A stretch of DNA of 64,000 nucleotides, taken from NCBI RefSeq assembly GCF_019649055.1, contig NW_026570259.1, positions 806,001 through 870,000 of the forward strand. The letters are read 5' to 3'. Below the pieces are notes generated by a model that saw only the letters and a list, made by a program, of their open reading frames with translations, was not told the DNA's origin and searched no databases. The position numbers and the translations under genes were made by a program. Positions 33,607 to 45,347 of the stretch are shown piece after piece (the first letter of the stretch is position 1; each line of letters begins with the position of its first letter). Source of the DNA: Paramacrobiotus metropolitanus. Its lineage: Eukaryota; Tardigrada; Eutardigrada; Parachela; Macrobiotidae.

Positions 33607-36600
33607 ATGATAACATGGATTCGCACCCCAACGTTCTCTGCTCCGAGCGAGAATGACGACGACGAGGATGTCCTCTCGGGTACCGAGCCAGGAGATGCTC
33701 GGAGAGGCTCCCTTCAAAGTGGAACAGCCCAGTTTAGTCGCATTCAGCGGCTGCGACGCCACTTGGTTGATCCGTACTTGCAAAAACGCGCCAAATATGG
33801 AAGCCTTCAGCCATCACTAACCGGGACTGAGTTTGAATTAGTACACTTTTCGGCTGGTGGCCGGCGGTTCGCCAGCCCAGACACGATCTTAGCTAATCAT
33901 CCTAATACCGTTCTGGGGGATCCAGCCAAAAGATCATTCCATTATTCGTTATCTAGGCATACACATACTTTTTCTACAGTTCTGCCTGATGTGTTCGAAG
34001 CAGTTCTTGAATTTTATGAAGGAGCCCCGCTAATACGCCCAGATCGTCTTACTGTTGATTACTTTTTGGAACAGCTGGAAATATTTGAATTTGATGCTTC
34101 GGTTATTACGCGATATTTGCGTTCAGAAGGTTTGTCGCCGAAACATGAAATTACTTTGAACAACCACAATGAATTATGAATACATTAGAGGATTTAGTAG
34201 TAAAGGGGTTTCCACTTTGTAATTCGGCTGCTGGTGTCATTTTACAAAATATAATATCTGGTATAGAACTTGCGGAGTCATGTATTCAGATATGACGTGA
34301 AAATTTCACAGTTTCCGAACTAATAAAGCTTCATTAATTTGTTTCCATTTCGGTTCAGAAATTAATGCTATGGTCAACATCTTCACGTTTTTGCAATCCA
34401 CGCTGCAGGGGTCAATGGGCCGTGACCTTTTCTTTTTGTATTTAAACGACAAAACTAACTGACATCATTTTACGAAAAATATGAATCGACAGCAGATAAC
34501 AGCAAGCAAGTGCATTCGTATGTTATTAGGTGTGAAGCTACCCAGGAAGCCCCCGACAAGACGAACTGACATTCAACCCGCTTGGAAAGATCGTATCTGG
34601 GATTTCTTTGTTTATCCCGAACTATCTCTGGCATCGCGCGCCTACAACGTCATATCATTAATTTTTACATGCGTTTCCATTGCGATATACGCATTAGAGA
34701 CTGTTCCGGAGTTGAATGCCTTAATGGGCACGACGCAAACGCTGGGTGATGCCTTCAAAAACCCATTCTTTATTATTAACACCATTTGCTACATATTCTT
34801 CACAGTGGAGCTGGTAGGGCGATTTGTGGGCTGTCCCGACAAATTGTGGTTTTTTCGTCGTTGGTATCACTGGGTCGACTTAGTGTCAATCCTGGCGCAT
34901 GTTATTGTCATGGTGGTGATGGGTACCGGCGGCTACTCAGCTGGTCAGCCTAATGTTGCGCGACAGATCGGTGTGATTCGCGCGATAAGGTTGTTTCGAA
35001 TCCTGAAACCCATTGGGGCGTCCAAGACCATTGGTTCACCGAGTCAGTACTGGATTGGAATATTATGGCAGACGGTGCGCAACAACGCGTCAACGCTGCT
35101 GGTGCTGCTGTTCTTACTGCTGCTCTGCATGGTTTTGTTTGCGGGAATTCAGTATGCCATTGAAGGCGGACCAGGCCAAGCGATTCCATCAATTCCCCAT
35201 GGCTTCTGGTGGGCCATTATAACAATGACAACTGTCGGGTATTTTAATTGTATGAATCGCAGTATGTGCATAGAACACTTGTAACTTTCAAAAGCGCTTA
35301 GCTAGCGAAAATGCCCGTATAAAAAATTCTGCTCTTCCATAATGCCGGTGACAAAATAATCCTCTAATAAATCATTTATGTGTTTTCGTGCCGGGTATTC
35401 ATTTATGTGTGTATTCATTTTAATATGTGTTTTCGTGCCGGGTACAATGAGAAAATTCTACGTGACGACGTTTGGCGTTGAAAAGCTGAGGTGTATGAGA
35501 AAATGTATATCTATTTTTGCGCTAGTGAGTTGCTTTCGAGCATCTTGGCCAACGTGTCCGGCACGAAACATTACAATCACTAGATGACAAAAAACCACAG
35601 CAGGTCGCTACAGTGTTTAGCCCTTCGATATAAGTACTCAGACATTTAGGGGCCAACAGTTCCAACCGGCACGGTGTTTCGGGCGGGTACACGCATTTGC
35701 TTCTTAAATCAGTTTTTGTGTGCGTTCTTAATGGATGTAAGCCATTGCATAATTATCCTCACTCATCGCATATTCTTATAACCTGCGTTCTCACTTCGAT
35801 GTTGCTAGTTGTTACTGTATGCTTACGTACTGTGTTTCAGATACGGGGACATTTATCCTCGCTATGCGGCCGGCCAGTTCGTAGCCGTAATATGCGGATC
35901 TGTTGGGCTAATTTTCATCGCCTTTCTTCTGCATTCGGTGTCGAGTGGATATCAGCGTTTGATGAAGAACAATGCTGAATACCGGCGCTATCTCATGCGT
36001 CAAAAGAAAAGGCGGCTATCGCAGCAGCCCAGAGAAGACTCTTTGTTTGCAAGCACTTCTTCTACGTTGGACGAGGAAAAGGCATCCCAGATGGGGGAAC
36101 AAATCGTTGTGGTCAACGGAGCGGAATTCATCATTCCGGTAGAGATAGAGTATGCCAGAAATGCGTGGAACGATTAAAAATGTTTTTGTTGCAGGTGAAC
36201 GAGCTGGCCTTATTCCCCGACACGTTAATAAGCAACCACGAAAAACGCACGTCCCACTTTTTGAAGGACAATAAAACGCTGTACTTTCCACGAAGCGCGA
36301 GCATATTCCCGTCATTTGCGTCATTTTATAAATCCGGAGGATTCTTACGGAGGCCTCCATTTGTTCCGATGCGCAAATTTGTAGAGGAACTGGTCTTCTA
36401 TGAAATGGGCGAGAAAGCTTTAACTGATCTTTTTGCATCCGAAGGAATCAGCTTGGAACGCGAGCTGGAGCCCACAAACCGATTACAGTTGTTCTGGTAT
36501 CGAGTTTGGGAGCATCCGGAATTTAACTGCATCTCCCGCACAATCGCCATCATCTCCATTCTGATCATTACGACGTCCGTAACGACTTTGATTCTAGAGA

Positions 36601-37718
36601 CGATACCGCAGGTATTAAGCGATGAATGCATTGGGGCACACAATAATGCAAGCGCCACTAATTCGTCCGTTCCTTTATCTAAAAAACTGTTGAATCAAAG
36701 CGAGTGTGCTGAAGAATGGACATTTTTTATACTGGAGTCTGTATGCACGTCTTGGTACACGTTAGAATTAGTATCACGCTTCATTGTGGCACCCTCCAAG
36801 ATCCGCTTCGCTAAAGCCATCATGAACTGGGTGGATGCCTTAACCATATTCCCGTACATATTCACACTGATAGAGATGTTCTCTGATACATCACCATCCA
36901 GCATTATTGTCAATTCGTTTGGATTCTTACGCACAATTAGGCTGATTCGTCTCATTGCACTGTTCAAGTTTTCCCGGTTCTCGAAAACCATGCAGATGAT
37001 CTTAACCATTTTACGATCGGCATGGTTTGAGCTGTGCATGTCATGTTACTTTTCGTTTGTTATGGCCATCATTTTCGGAACCACAGGCTATCTATTTGAG
37101 CAAATGAGCGATAAGCCGAATATCAACAGTATTCCGCGAGGAATGTACTGGGCTTGGATTACTATGTTGACCATTGGCTATGGTGACATTGTACCGGTGA
37201 CTGTTGGAGGATATATTATTGGTGGTCTGTGTGCCATTGCTGGAACACTGTTTTGGTCACTTCCAATGACGCTCGTGGCTGACCATTATGCCAAATATCG
37301 AGGATTATATAACGATCAGGAATTCATGATTGCCGTACTGGAGCGACTGGAGCGAGCGAGGAAAAAAAGAGAAGGCTCGTTAGTGCATTCTGAAGGGATC
37401 CAGCCGTTGGATTTAAGGAAAATAGAAGCTCTGTAAGCTATTATTTTCTAAACAGAAAACTGAACAGAAGAATTAAAAAATTGCAATTGCAGAACGGAGA
37501 TGCCGGAAACGATGAGCGGGTTTGTTTCTTTGCCACCGTCTAAAGCTGACGATGAGCGGACTTCAGAACCCCGTATATCGGTCATGGGCGACTCAGTGGC
37601 TACCTTGCGGCCTGTTCCACGAAACCGCTCTTTAGAAATGATAATTACTTCCCCTCCAATTCCAGTATTTTCAGAATATCCTATCCCTTCCAAATCACAT
37701 TTACGCCCTGTAGAGTAG
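33607..37718 (+). CDS. Shaker-like voltage-gated K+ channel with two fused T1-6TM units
   Basis: Exons 33607-34129, 34530-35238, 35841-36138, 36195-37432 and 37493-37718 keep phase throughout and give 997 residues. Unit I has a T1 tetramerisation domain (about 75-175, with GGRRFASPDTILANHPNTVLGD), S1-S3, S4 (IRAIRLFRILK) and a pore rebuilt across an intron as MTTVGYGDIYP. Unit II starts with a T1 split by the 56-bp intron 36139-36194: IVVVNGAEFIIP joins VNELALFPDTLI. It continues with FVEELVFYEMGE, S1-S3, S4 (LRTIRLIRLIALFKFSR), pore MLTIGYGDIVP (836-841) and S6. S6 in both units lacks the Shaker PVP (LPMTLV in unit II). The last short exon adds a Pro-rich tail. Reading through 36139 would stop at 36177 and give a one-unit channel. 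Exon 4 likewise stops at 37436 if its GTAAGC donor is not used. Confidence 0.88.
35378..35444. repeat. Direct repeat inside a Kv intron
   Basis: ATGTGTTTTCGTGCCGGGTA occurs at 35378-35397 and again at 35425-35444, separated by a short AT-rich spacer. It lies in the 602-bp intron that splits the unit I selectivity filter. Confidence 0.85.
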
Positions 37719-38152
37719 GAAACGTAACGGACTGCTACTAAAATTAAGTGGTGCCAAGTTTTCGGCGGTTATAAGATTGCTTCTTTTCCTGTGGACTTTG
37801 AATATTAATGTTTTTTTGTTTGTCAATCAGCTCTTAACTCTCTTTTTTATTCTAGTCTTCTTTTCATATTCAAGCACTTCTAGTTTTTTGATTGCTAAAT
37901 AGCAGAATAGATACTGTACGAGTAGTGCAGTTGTCAAGGGCTGCAGCTGAATTATGAATGTGATTATCAATATAATTTAATTATTACTATATAAAAATAA
38001 ATAACCTTTCAAAAAGCTACCGGCTTGCGGCAATTTGGCATGCGACCGTTGCAGATTCCTAATGTAACAGCAGAGCATAATTAAGACGAAGACACTATCT
38101 CTGCTCTCTAATCAATCAAATCCGTTATTTATTATTTTCCAATGGGAAAAGA
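37719..38152. other. Spacer between Kv gene and coiled-coil gene B
   Basis: About 430 bp, AT-rich. It presumably contains the Kv 3' UTR and the unidentified 5' exon and promoter of gene B. No in-frame ATG for gene B was found here. Confidence 0.45.
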
Positions 38153-41100
38153 AGCTCCCAAAATAGCACAACAAGCGGAAGCGGCAGAAGTAGTGGAAGA
38201 AGCTCAGCCGCTTCGAAAGGGTCATCGGTCAGTGCCTATAGTGCTCGAAAGTCTTCGGAAAACGACCACGAACTGCCTGTAAAATATGGCAGCTCATCAA
38301 GTGGCCAGTCTATCGATAGCAAAAAAACAAGCCAGTTGTCGAAACGTTCGTCTGATGATGATTCTGATTTGGATGGTGATGAGGAGGAATTATTTAAAAA
38401 TTCTACAAGCCATGTAGCGAAGTCCACTTATGGAATGCAATCAGCTACCTCGGATGGCAGTCAGTCTGGAGACTCGACACGAACCGGGACTGTGCAGGAA
38501 TTTGACAGCCCTACTCCCGAGCGTCTTCAGAAAAGTTCCTTCATGTCTGCAACCGGCAAAATGGCTTCCGTTTCTAGTGGAAGCACTGCGCCGATGTCGC
38601 TTACCGGAATCAGCCGAAGCGGTCACTCTTCTGCCTTTACTGGAAAGAGTGACGGCAGTAGTGTTTCTGGCAGTGGAAGTTGGAAATTATCTACTGCGAG
38701 TAGGAGTACCGCTCCAAATTCGGTCACGGGGGTTAGCGGAAGTGTTCCTTCAGCGATCACTGGAACAAGTGATGACAGCAGGGCTTTTGGCAGCAAAAGT
38801 TGGAAATCCTCGAATGCTAGTAGGGGTACCGCTCCAAACTCAATAACCGGAATTAGCGGAAGCGTTCCTTCTGGGATCACTGGAACGAGTAATGTTAGCG
38901 GCAGTAAAACTTGGAAGTCATCGAATGCAAGTAGGAATACGGCTTTAGACGCGGAAACCGGGGTTGGTGGTAGCGGAGCCTCTTCTGCATTTACTAGAGC
39001 AAGTGAACGAAGTGGTTCTTTTGGTAGCGGCAGCTCGAAATCTTCGAGGTTGAGCCGGAGTGTTGTTCCAGCTTCGGTGACAGGGGTTAGCGGAAGCTTT
39101 GCACCCTCGACATTTACCGGCACTAGCAACACAAGTTCACTGACCAGTGGGGGTACCATGTCTTCAGGCGCCAGTAATCACTCGACGCCGGTTTCGTTTG
39201 CTAGCGCCAGCAAAAGGGCCTCTCCATCTTTTGTCAGTGCAAGCGGCGATTCCTCCTTCATCTCGGGCCCGGCAACCAAAAATTCTGTTCGATCGTCGTA
39301 TACCGGCGGGAGTCAGCAGTCATCAATGGCGACAGCTGCCTCAACGAATATCGGCAAAGGTTCTGTACCATCGTCAGCTGGCGGCAGTAATATTAGTAGA
39401 AGTACTGCTCCGGCATCTTTTGCCCAGGGAAGCCAACAGTCCTCTTTTTCTCGAGCAAGGAGCATGCCAGTATCCCTTGCCAGTGGAAGTGGTCAATCGA
39501 ACTACCTCTCCGGCAGCGCTGCTGCCTCAGATGAGTTCAGTTTCAGAAGCTCCCGTTCATCCCCTTCCAGTGCTGCTCGAGGCAGCACGGCCAAAGATAT
39601 TGTGGTGGAGAATCCTTGGAACTGGAGCAGAAGCAGTACCCCATTGCGAATGGATATGATTAGACCGACTTTAGGCGGCACACTGATGTTTGAAGAAAGC
39701 CTCAAATCCGCTGGTTCTAGACATACCTCTGATGGAAGTAGCAAAATTAAACTGAGATCAAGTAATCGCACGAGTGAACGGTCCAGTGCAGCAGAAAGTA
39801 CTCCGCGCAGTTCTAACAATAGCTTTCGTGCTTTAGATACTGAAAGAGAATCAGCAGGAAGTGGTTTGAGAAGTTCGGGTACAAGTGCAATGGATAGCAG
39901 TTTTAGCAGACCATCATCACTCGCAACCGGTCAGAGATCCACCCAAGCCAGCAATATGTCGTCGCTGAGTTCGGATAGTCAACGCTCTTCATGGGAATCA
40001 AGTGCAGTGGACGGGAGTTTCAGCAGGCCCTCATCACTTACAGGCGGTCAGAGATCTACTCACGCAAGCCAGGTGTCACCATTGACTTTCGACGACCAAC
40101 GCGCTTCACGGTTATCTGGCACTGGATATTCAGAAGTCGATCGAAGGTCGACATTCCCGGACAGTGTAATCAGCGGCAGTATCCCGAAACAAAGCACAAG
40201 GAGGAGCATTTCACCACAAACCGGCATTGATCGATCTAGCCTTGGCGATAATTCGTCTGTTCGAGACAGTTCGTTAAGATCTGGTTCATTTCGTTCCACG
40301 CAGCACGAATTGGGCAGTATAACTGAAAGCAGCGTCGCAAGTGGTGAGACACATGCAGCTACCATGAGGTCAACGATGGGTTCTGCCAGAACAACCGGTA
40401 ACTCAACAGAATATTCAGGGTCGAAAATGTCTGGTGACCTATCGGGAACGTCTCAAAGAACAAGCACAAGCAGCGCCATTAGCGAAATAGATCCGAGACA
40501 TTCTACCTTCGGCACTGGAATAGTCGGCAGCGGAACAGCGGTCCGGTCTGCCGCAACTAGCGGAAGCGCTGTTAGTCGCAATTCGAGATTGTCTAGTCCT
40601 AAAGAGTCAGAAGTTATCAATGAAACACGCGACACATCAGCCACCTCAACCGTTGATAATCCTTGGAGATGGAGCAAAACTAGCAGTCCAGTGCACAAAA
40701 GCGTGATTCGTGAGACGCTTGGTGGGGAACTAGTACCTGAATACCGAGGCGACTTCCCGCCAAAACGCACATCGGTTTCCGCGGCAGAAGTACAACCTTT
40801 GTCTGAAAAAAGGATGAGTCGACAAAGCACCGTCTCGGACCGACAGAGCCGTGTTAGCATGGACACTGTGCCGCGCGGTAGCAGCGCTACTGGGCGGCAA
40901 AGTACACAGTCCAGTGGTATGGTCGACAGTCGGCAGCGCAGTTTGTCAAGTGAACATCGCGTTACCAGTGAAACTCGACAATCCAGATTTAGTGGATATG
41001 CCGACGTAGGAATGAGTTCTTTGCCAGCGAATTCAGTAGTTAGTGTCATGAACGAACCAGTTAGAGACAAATCTGTCATACCGTCACGAACCAGTACCAG

Positions 41101-43843
41101 TGGTGCTGGAGATGCAGAAAGCATGCGTTTTAGTGGTTCTGACTCAGCCGGAAGCGATATTTCTAGTTCACAAGAGGCCTCTAAGCTGTCCAGTGAAAGC
41201 TTTAAAGATTCATTCAGGAAATCTCATGGCATAGCACCCGCAGGTGATGGAGTAACTGAGCCCGGAAGGCTATTAAGGTATCGCGTGTAAATCAATTCAC
41301 GATGTTTTCATTACAATGATTAAAATAAAACTGCTCAGGTTCAAATGCTACTTTAAAATTATTGCGATACATAAGTGGTCGACATACTTAAAAAATGCTC
41401 TTCAATACAGTACAGATCTAAGCAAAATGTTTTTCCAGCTCCTTTTCCCCTGGAGCTCCACTTAGTGCTTTTGATCAGGCCACCACCATGAGCATCTTCC
41501 AGAAAGCAGATGCCACAACAAGTATCGCTCCTTCTATTGAGATGGGGGATAATTTGACCGAAAAATCTACACAACGGTTATCCACAGCAACGGGCGAACC
41601 GGTAGAGGTCACAACAGAAGTTCGCCGGACAACGGAAAATTTTATTGATGCCGACGGCCAGATTAATTACAACTATGAGCCGTTAGAAGTGGTGAGAGTT
41701 AGAAAACATACTAAAACGTACTCCGATGAGCAATCAACTGAACCTATCGAGGAAATGGAACTTCGTAAAACGTCAAAGAAATATATTAACCCAGCCGGCT
41801 CACAGTTATTTGAGATTCAAATAAAGAAGAACGTACGCCGCAGTAAAAGTAGCAATGGCAACGCCTCGTTCACCGCTCTGGGACCCACCCCAGCGAAACC
41901 GCGAAGCAAAAGTGTAGGTGAAGAAGATACTGAAGAAGAACCATTACAACGGCGACAGTCCGGCAATGCAAATACCGAAGGGAAACGGGGCACGGATGGC
42001 AAGGCGGCTACAGCCGGTAAGAAAAAGAGCAAAAGGAAAACAGATACGGATGCAAAGGGTGACAAAGACGAAACTCCAAAGAAGGGGAAAAAAGGGCGAA
42101 AAAGCACGAAGCCGACAGGAAAAGGAAAGGGAGATGGTATGGACTTTGACGATGGTGACGATTGTACTATAAAACCTAAGGAACGGGAGCCTAGTTTCAT
42201 ATCGTGGTTATTGGGAAGAAACAAGAAGAAACCGAAAAACGTCGTGAAGAAGAAGGTGCGAGATGCTGACGGGCAAGCTACTCCTCGTACCGCGCAGGAA
42301 AAAGTGGGAACTTCTGGGCCATCGTGTCAACTGGAACTGGCTGAAGTACGAAGAGAAGCTGAGGCAGCTAAGCAGGCAGCCGAAAGGGCACAAGCAGAAC
42401 TGCACAAGCTGGCCAGTGCCAGAGCGCCGGGATGGCCGACCGCCGGACCGGTATGTAGACTCGGCCAGCGACGAACAGTCGACGAAGTGCATATGCGTGC
42501 CGATGACCAGTACGATGCCTGCGCACTGCCGGTTGCCAGATTGAAACCGGATCATCCCACCCTGACCAGACCGATGACTGCGGAAGAACAAAAGTGTGAA
42601 TTCCGTAGGAGAAGGGAGGAGTGTGAAAGAGCCGGCGGCATGTGGTAAGTGTTGCTATTGATGGTGCTGCAAAAGTTCCGCATGGCTAAGGTGTAGATAT
42701 CACAGGCTTCCTTTATGTGGCGCAGATGAACCCGTATGCGATGCCCGAGCACAGGTAGCTGAAATAAAGGATCGCATTATGATGAAGTTGAGCGAGATCC
42801 AGAGTGTGATGAACGAGACATGCGAACTGCGTATGGAATGCCAACAAATATGTGAGATACTGAGCGAAAAACGCTGTTGTTACGAGGAGCTTGTAGGAAG
42901 ACATGCAAAGGTCAACGATATTCTATCACGTGAATTCGCACACAAAGATGAGGTTCAGATGGAAATGGATGATTGCGAAACGCTGTTGCTGCGACTTGAA
43001 AGCTGTCATCCGGAACTCGAATGCCCACCGAGCTGGCAACGGCAAGAGTTGGATTACCGGGATCGCTATTTGTACCACATGCAGCGGCTGGCACACGAAG
43101 GATTCGAATCATTAGAAGGATACGCACAACTTCATGACGCAATGTTATACGACAAAATCAGCATTCTGAAAAACTGGCATCAGCTAGCGCAGGATTACTT
43201 AGAAGAAACACAGTGCTTGACAGAATCCCAGAATAAAGCGAAGCAAGCATTTATCGCCGCGACCGCAAAATACAATCGGAATAAAACAGTCCGCGATCAG
43301 CTTTCCTCGGATTTGGTATCTTTGCAAGATCAAACGCAACGGGAGATCGCTTTGGCTACTATGGAAGACCAGAACGAACGCCAGGAAGATCAGAACCGGT
43401 TGACCAAATACAGAGACCATTTGCAGCGGTGTTTAATCACCCGAGATTTGAAATATGAAGCAGTGCTGGACGCCAAAGACACCTTAGTCACCTGCATGAA
43501 GGAGATCATTCAGACTTTGCAGGTATCCCACCTTTCTCTGGACGCGTCAGGAATGGATGCAATGAAAACCTTTGATGACCTCTTGGAACTAGGGAAAGAT
43601 CGGCGATTGTCACACGGTACAAGCAAACTGCTGGCTGCGTTACCCCCGGAGTCAGATTACGCCGACCATTTAGAGCGGATTCAAAAAGTCTTGACTGATT
43701 ACGTTGACTGTATGAAAAAGATCGAGGCACGCCGAGAAGAATTGTTAAGGCAACGGACAGAGCTGGTTGGTGACCCGGATCCGTTGGTCCTACGCAGTAG
43801 TTCATCCGATTATCAATGTCAATGCCCTTGTCCAGAGGAGTAA
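38153..43843 (+). CDS. Large Ser-rich coiled-coil protein, paralog B (5' end incomplete)
   Basis: Exons from about 38153 to 41277, 41439-42644 and 42706-43843 join in phase to about 1,822 residues. The start is unclear: the frame is open upstream but has no ATG. The N-terminal 1,000 residues are Ser/Thr/Gly-rich with repeated blocks (ASRSTAPNSVTGVSGSVPSA and variants). The block ENPWNWSRSSTPLRMDMIRP recurs later as DNPWRWSKTSSPVHKSVIRE. It then parallels paralog A: the repeat region (GEPVEVTTEVRRTTENF, YEPLEVVRVRKHTKTY, KKYINPAGSQLFEI), a Lys-rich stretch, the hydrophobic block PSFISWLLGRN, and the coiled coil with RDHLQRCLITRDLKYEA. It ends CQCPCPEE. The splice before the coiled coil is at the same place and phase as in A. 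No known family. Confidence 0.82.
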
Positions 43844-44349
43844 ACGGTTTGCGCATCAGGTGGACATCTTGCTTACCTATATGTGCACTTTTAACTGTTT
43901 TGACTTTTGCTTGCTCGTTTTCTTTGTTTGTTTTTGAAGTTTACGCGTTCATAACTCGATCTGGTTTCATTAGATTTTATTTTAATATTTCTTACTTTTC
44001 GTTATATTAAGATAGTTATTAGATACCTTAATGTTTTTTTTCGCATACTCTTTAATGTGTTTTAAGTGACGGGATTGTTTTTGTGAGACAAGATTCGGTA
44101 TCATGACTGACAATCACTGTATCCTTAGTCTGAAGGTTAAAGTACTTAATGTGCAACTCAAGCATAAAATGCCACGATAGCGGCACTCCGTGCATGCTAA
44201 AATGTAAATGCAGATTTTGTGGGTACTAGTTCTACTAAACCGTATTTCCAGGCGGTTATCTATAATTGTACGGGTAGCCAGCCAAAGGCCCAAAGCTGAA
44301 TACAAAGGTAGACGTGCAGCAACAAAATGTCCGAAATTATTGGGTTGGT
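43844..44349. other. Convergent spacer
   Basis: About 500 bp between the 3' ends of gene B (+) and the sigma-like gene (-). It is T-rich just after gene B, and I see no further feature. Confidence 0.45.
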
Positions 44350-44925
44350 TTACTTGAGAGTATCAAGGGCAGATATGCGATCACACACAGCTGGTGTTTC
44401 GTTCATAGAACGAATTCTCCCAGCCACAAACATCTGATCCATAATAGCGTACAGTTTCTGGAACTGAAATGTCAGCATAAGATCAGTCGGTGTAGAAAGC
44501 AGTTTAAAACAAGCCATAATTGCCGCTATGGATTCATATAAGGCATCCAGATAAACAAAAGGTGACGCTTGAGCATCACTAAGAAGAATAAAAATATTTT
44601 CCGGTGTGCACAGATAGACAGCATTGAGAAGAGTTCTAGTCGATTCCATACTGGAGACTTCGTGGTTCAGCACAAAATAGCCTTCGCTTTCTGCAGCTCT
44701 TTTCTCCGCAGCATATGTTATGGAGCCCGGTTCTTGTTTGGACGGACTTGCAGGTCGTTGATTTTCTAAAGGTTTACCGGTAGCTCGTGACTGAATTTCT
44801 ATCAGCAAATTAGCAATCAACTTTCGACGTTCCTCCATTTGGGTCGGCATTATCTTCGTATCAAACCAGCGAATGTATCGCATCTGTCCGTTCCGAAGGC
44901 TGCAGATCATTATCATATAAATCAT
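44350..44925 (-). CDS. Divergent adaptor-complex small (sigma-like) subunit, intronless
   Basis: A single 191-codon frame starts at an ATG at 44925. The start MIYMIMICSLRNGQMRYIRWF follows the longin-type pattern of AP sigma chains (hydrophobic strand, turn, R..K/RW). The end matches their C-terminal half: FVYLDALYESIAAIMACFKLL, then DLMLTFQFQKLYAIMDQMFVAGRI. Sigma subunits stabilise the core of clathrin-adaptor heterotetramers at Golgi and endosomal membranes. Between the halves is an insert of about 35 residues rich in Pro, Ser, Glu and Lys. The usual central block (FVEF.DFK.IYRRYAGLYF) is hardly recognisable (FVLNHEVSSMESTR). The absence of introns could mean a retrocopy. I cannot say which AP complex it belongs to. 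Confidence 0.6.
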   Translation of the reverse strand: MIYMIMICSLRNGQMRYIRWFDTKIMPTQMEERRKLIANLLIEIQSRATGKPLENQRPASPSKQEPGSITYAAEKRAAESEGYFVLNHEVSSMESTRTLLNAVYLCTPENIFILLSDAQASPFVYLDALYESIAAIMACFKLLSTPTDLMLTFQFQKLYAIMDQMFVAGRIRSMNETPAVCDRISALDTLK

Positions 44926-45347
44926 GCTATATCACGGCGTTGCGAAAACTTGGGAAGCCGTTATTCTGCAACATGCCTGGTCTTCATTGTATTCTTTTGG
45001 TAATATGAAGATATGTTTTTTTCGCGATGGAACATCTACCGAACAGGGTTGCTACGATTACTGGTGGAATCCTATATTTAATAATACGAATTTATTATTA
45101 ACATAAGTAATATATGCGCTTATATAGATGTCGGTATCATGCCGGCATCGGCTGAAATACTGTACATCGAATGAATGAATTGGTTACGTACTTGAATGTA
45201 CATCAAAAGGAAAATTGATTTAAGCAGGAGTTGATAAAGATTAATTTAGTGCTCAAATTTGTCCATAAACGGTCAGATAAGTATTTAATATTTAGCGTTA
45301 AATTAATAATAGTAGAAGTATATGCGTTGTTCTAATTCGTAGGGAGT
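44926..45347. other. Spacer between sigma-like gene and CFAP70
   Basis: About 420 bp, AT-rich, between two minus-strand genes. It should hold the sigma-like promoter and the CFAP70 3' UTR. No coding content was recognised. Confidence 0.45.

Noticed and set aside
36165-37436. Unit II of the Kv locus as an independent gene starting at the ATG at 36165
   Set aside because: That start would lack the first T1 strand and overlap the end of unit I in another frame. Splicing at 36138/36195 restores a complete T1 in phase.
38623-41124. Minus-strand frames opposite coiled-coil gene B
   Set aside because: Antisense shadows of Ser-rich coding sequence, without any motif.
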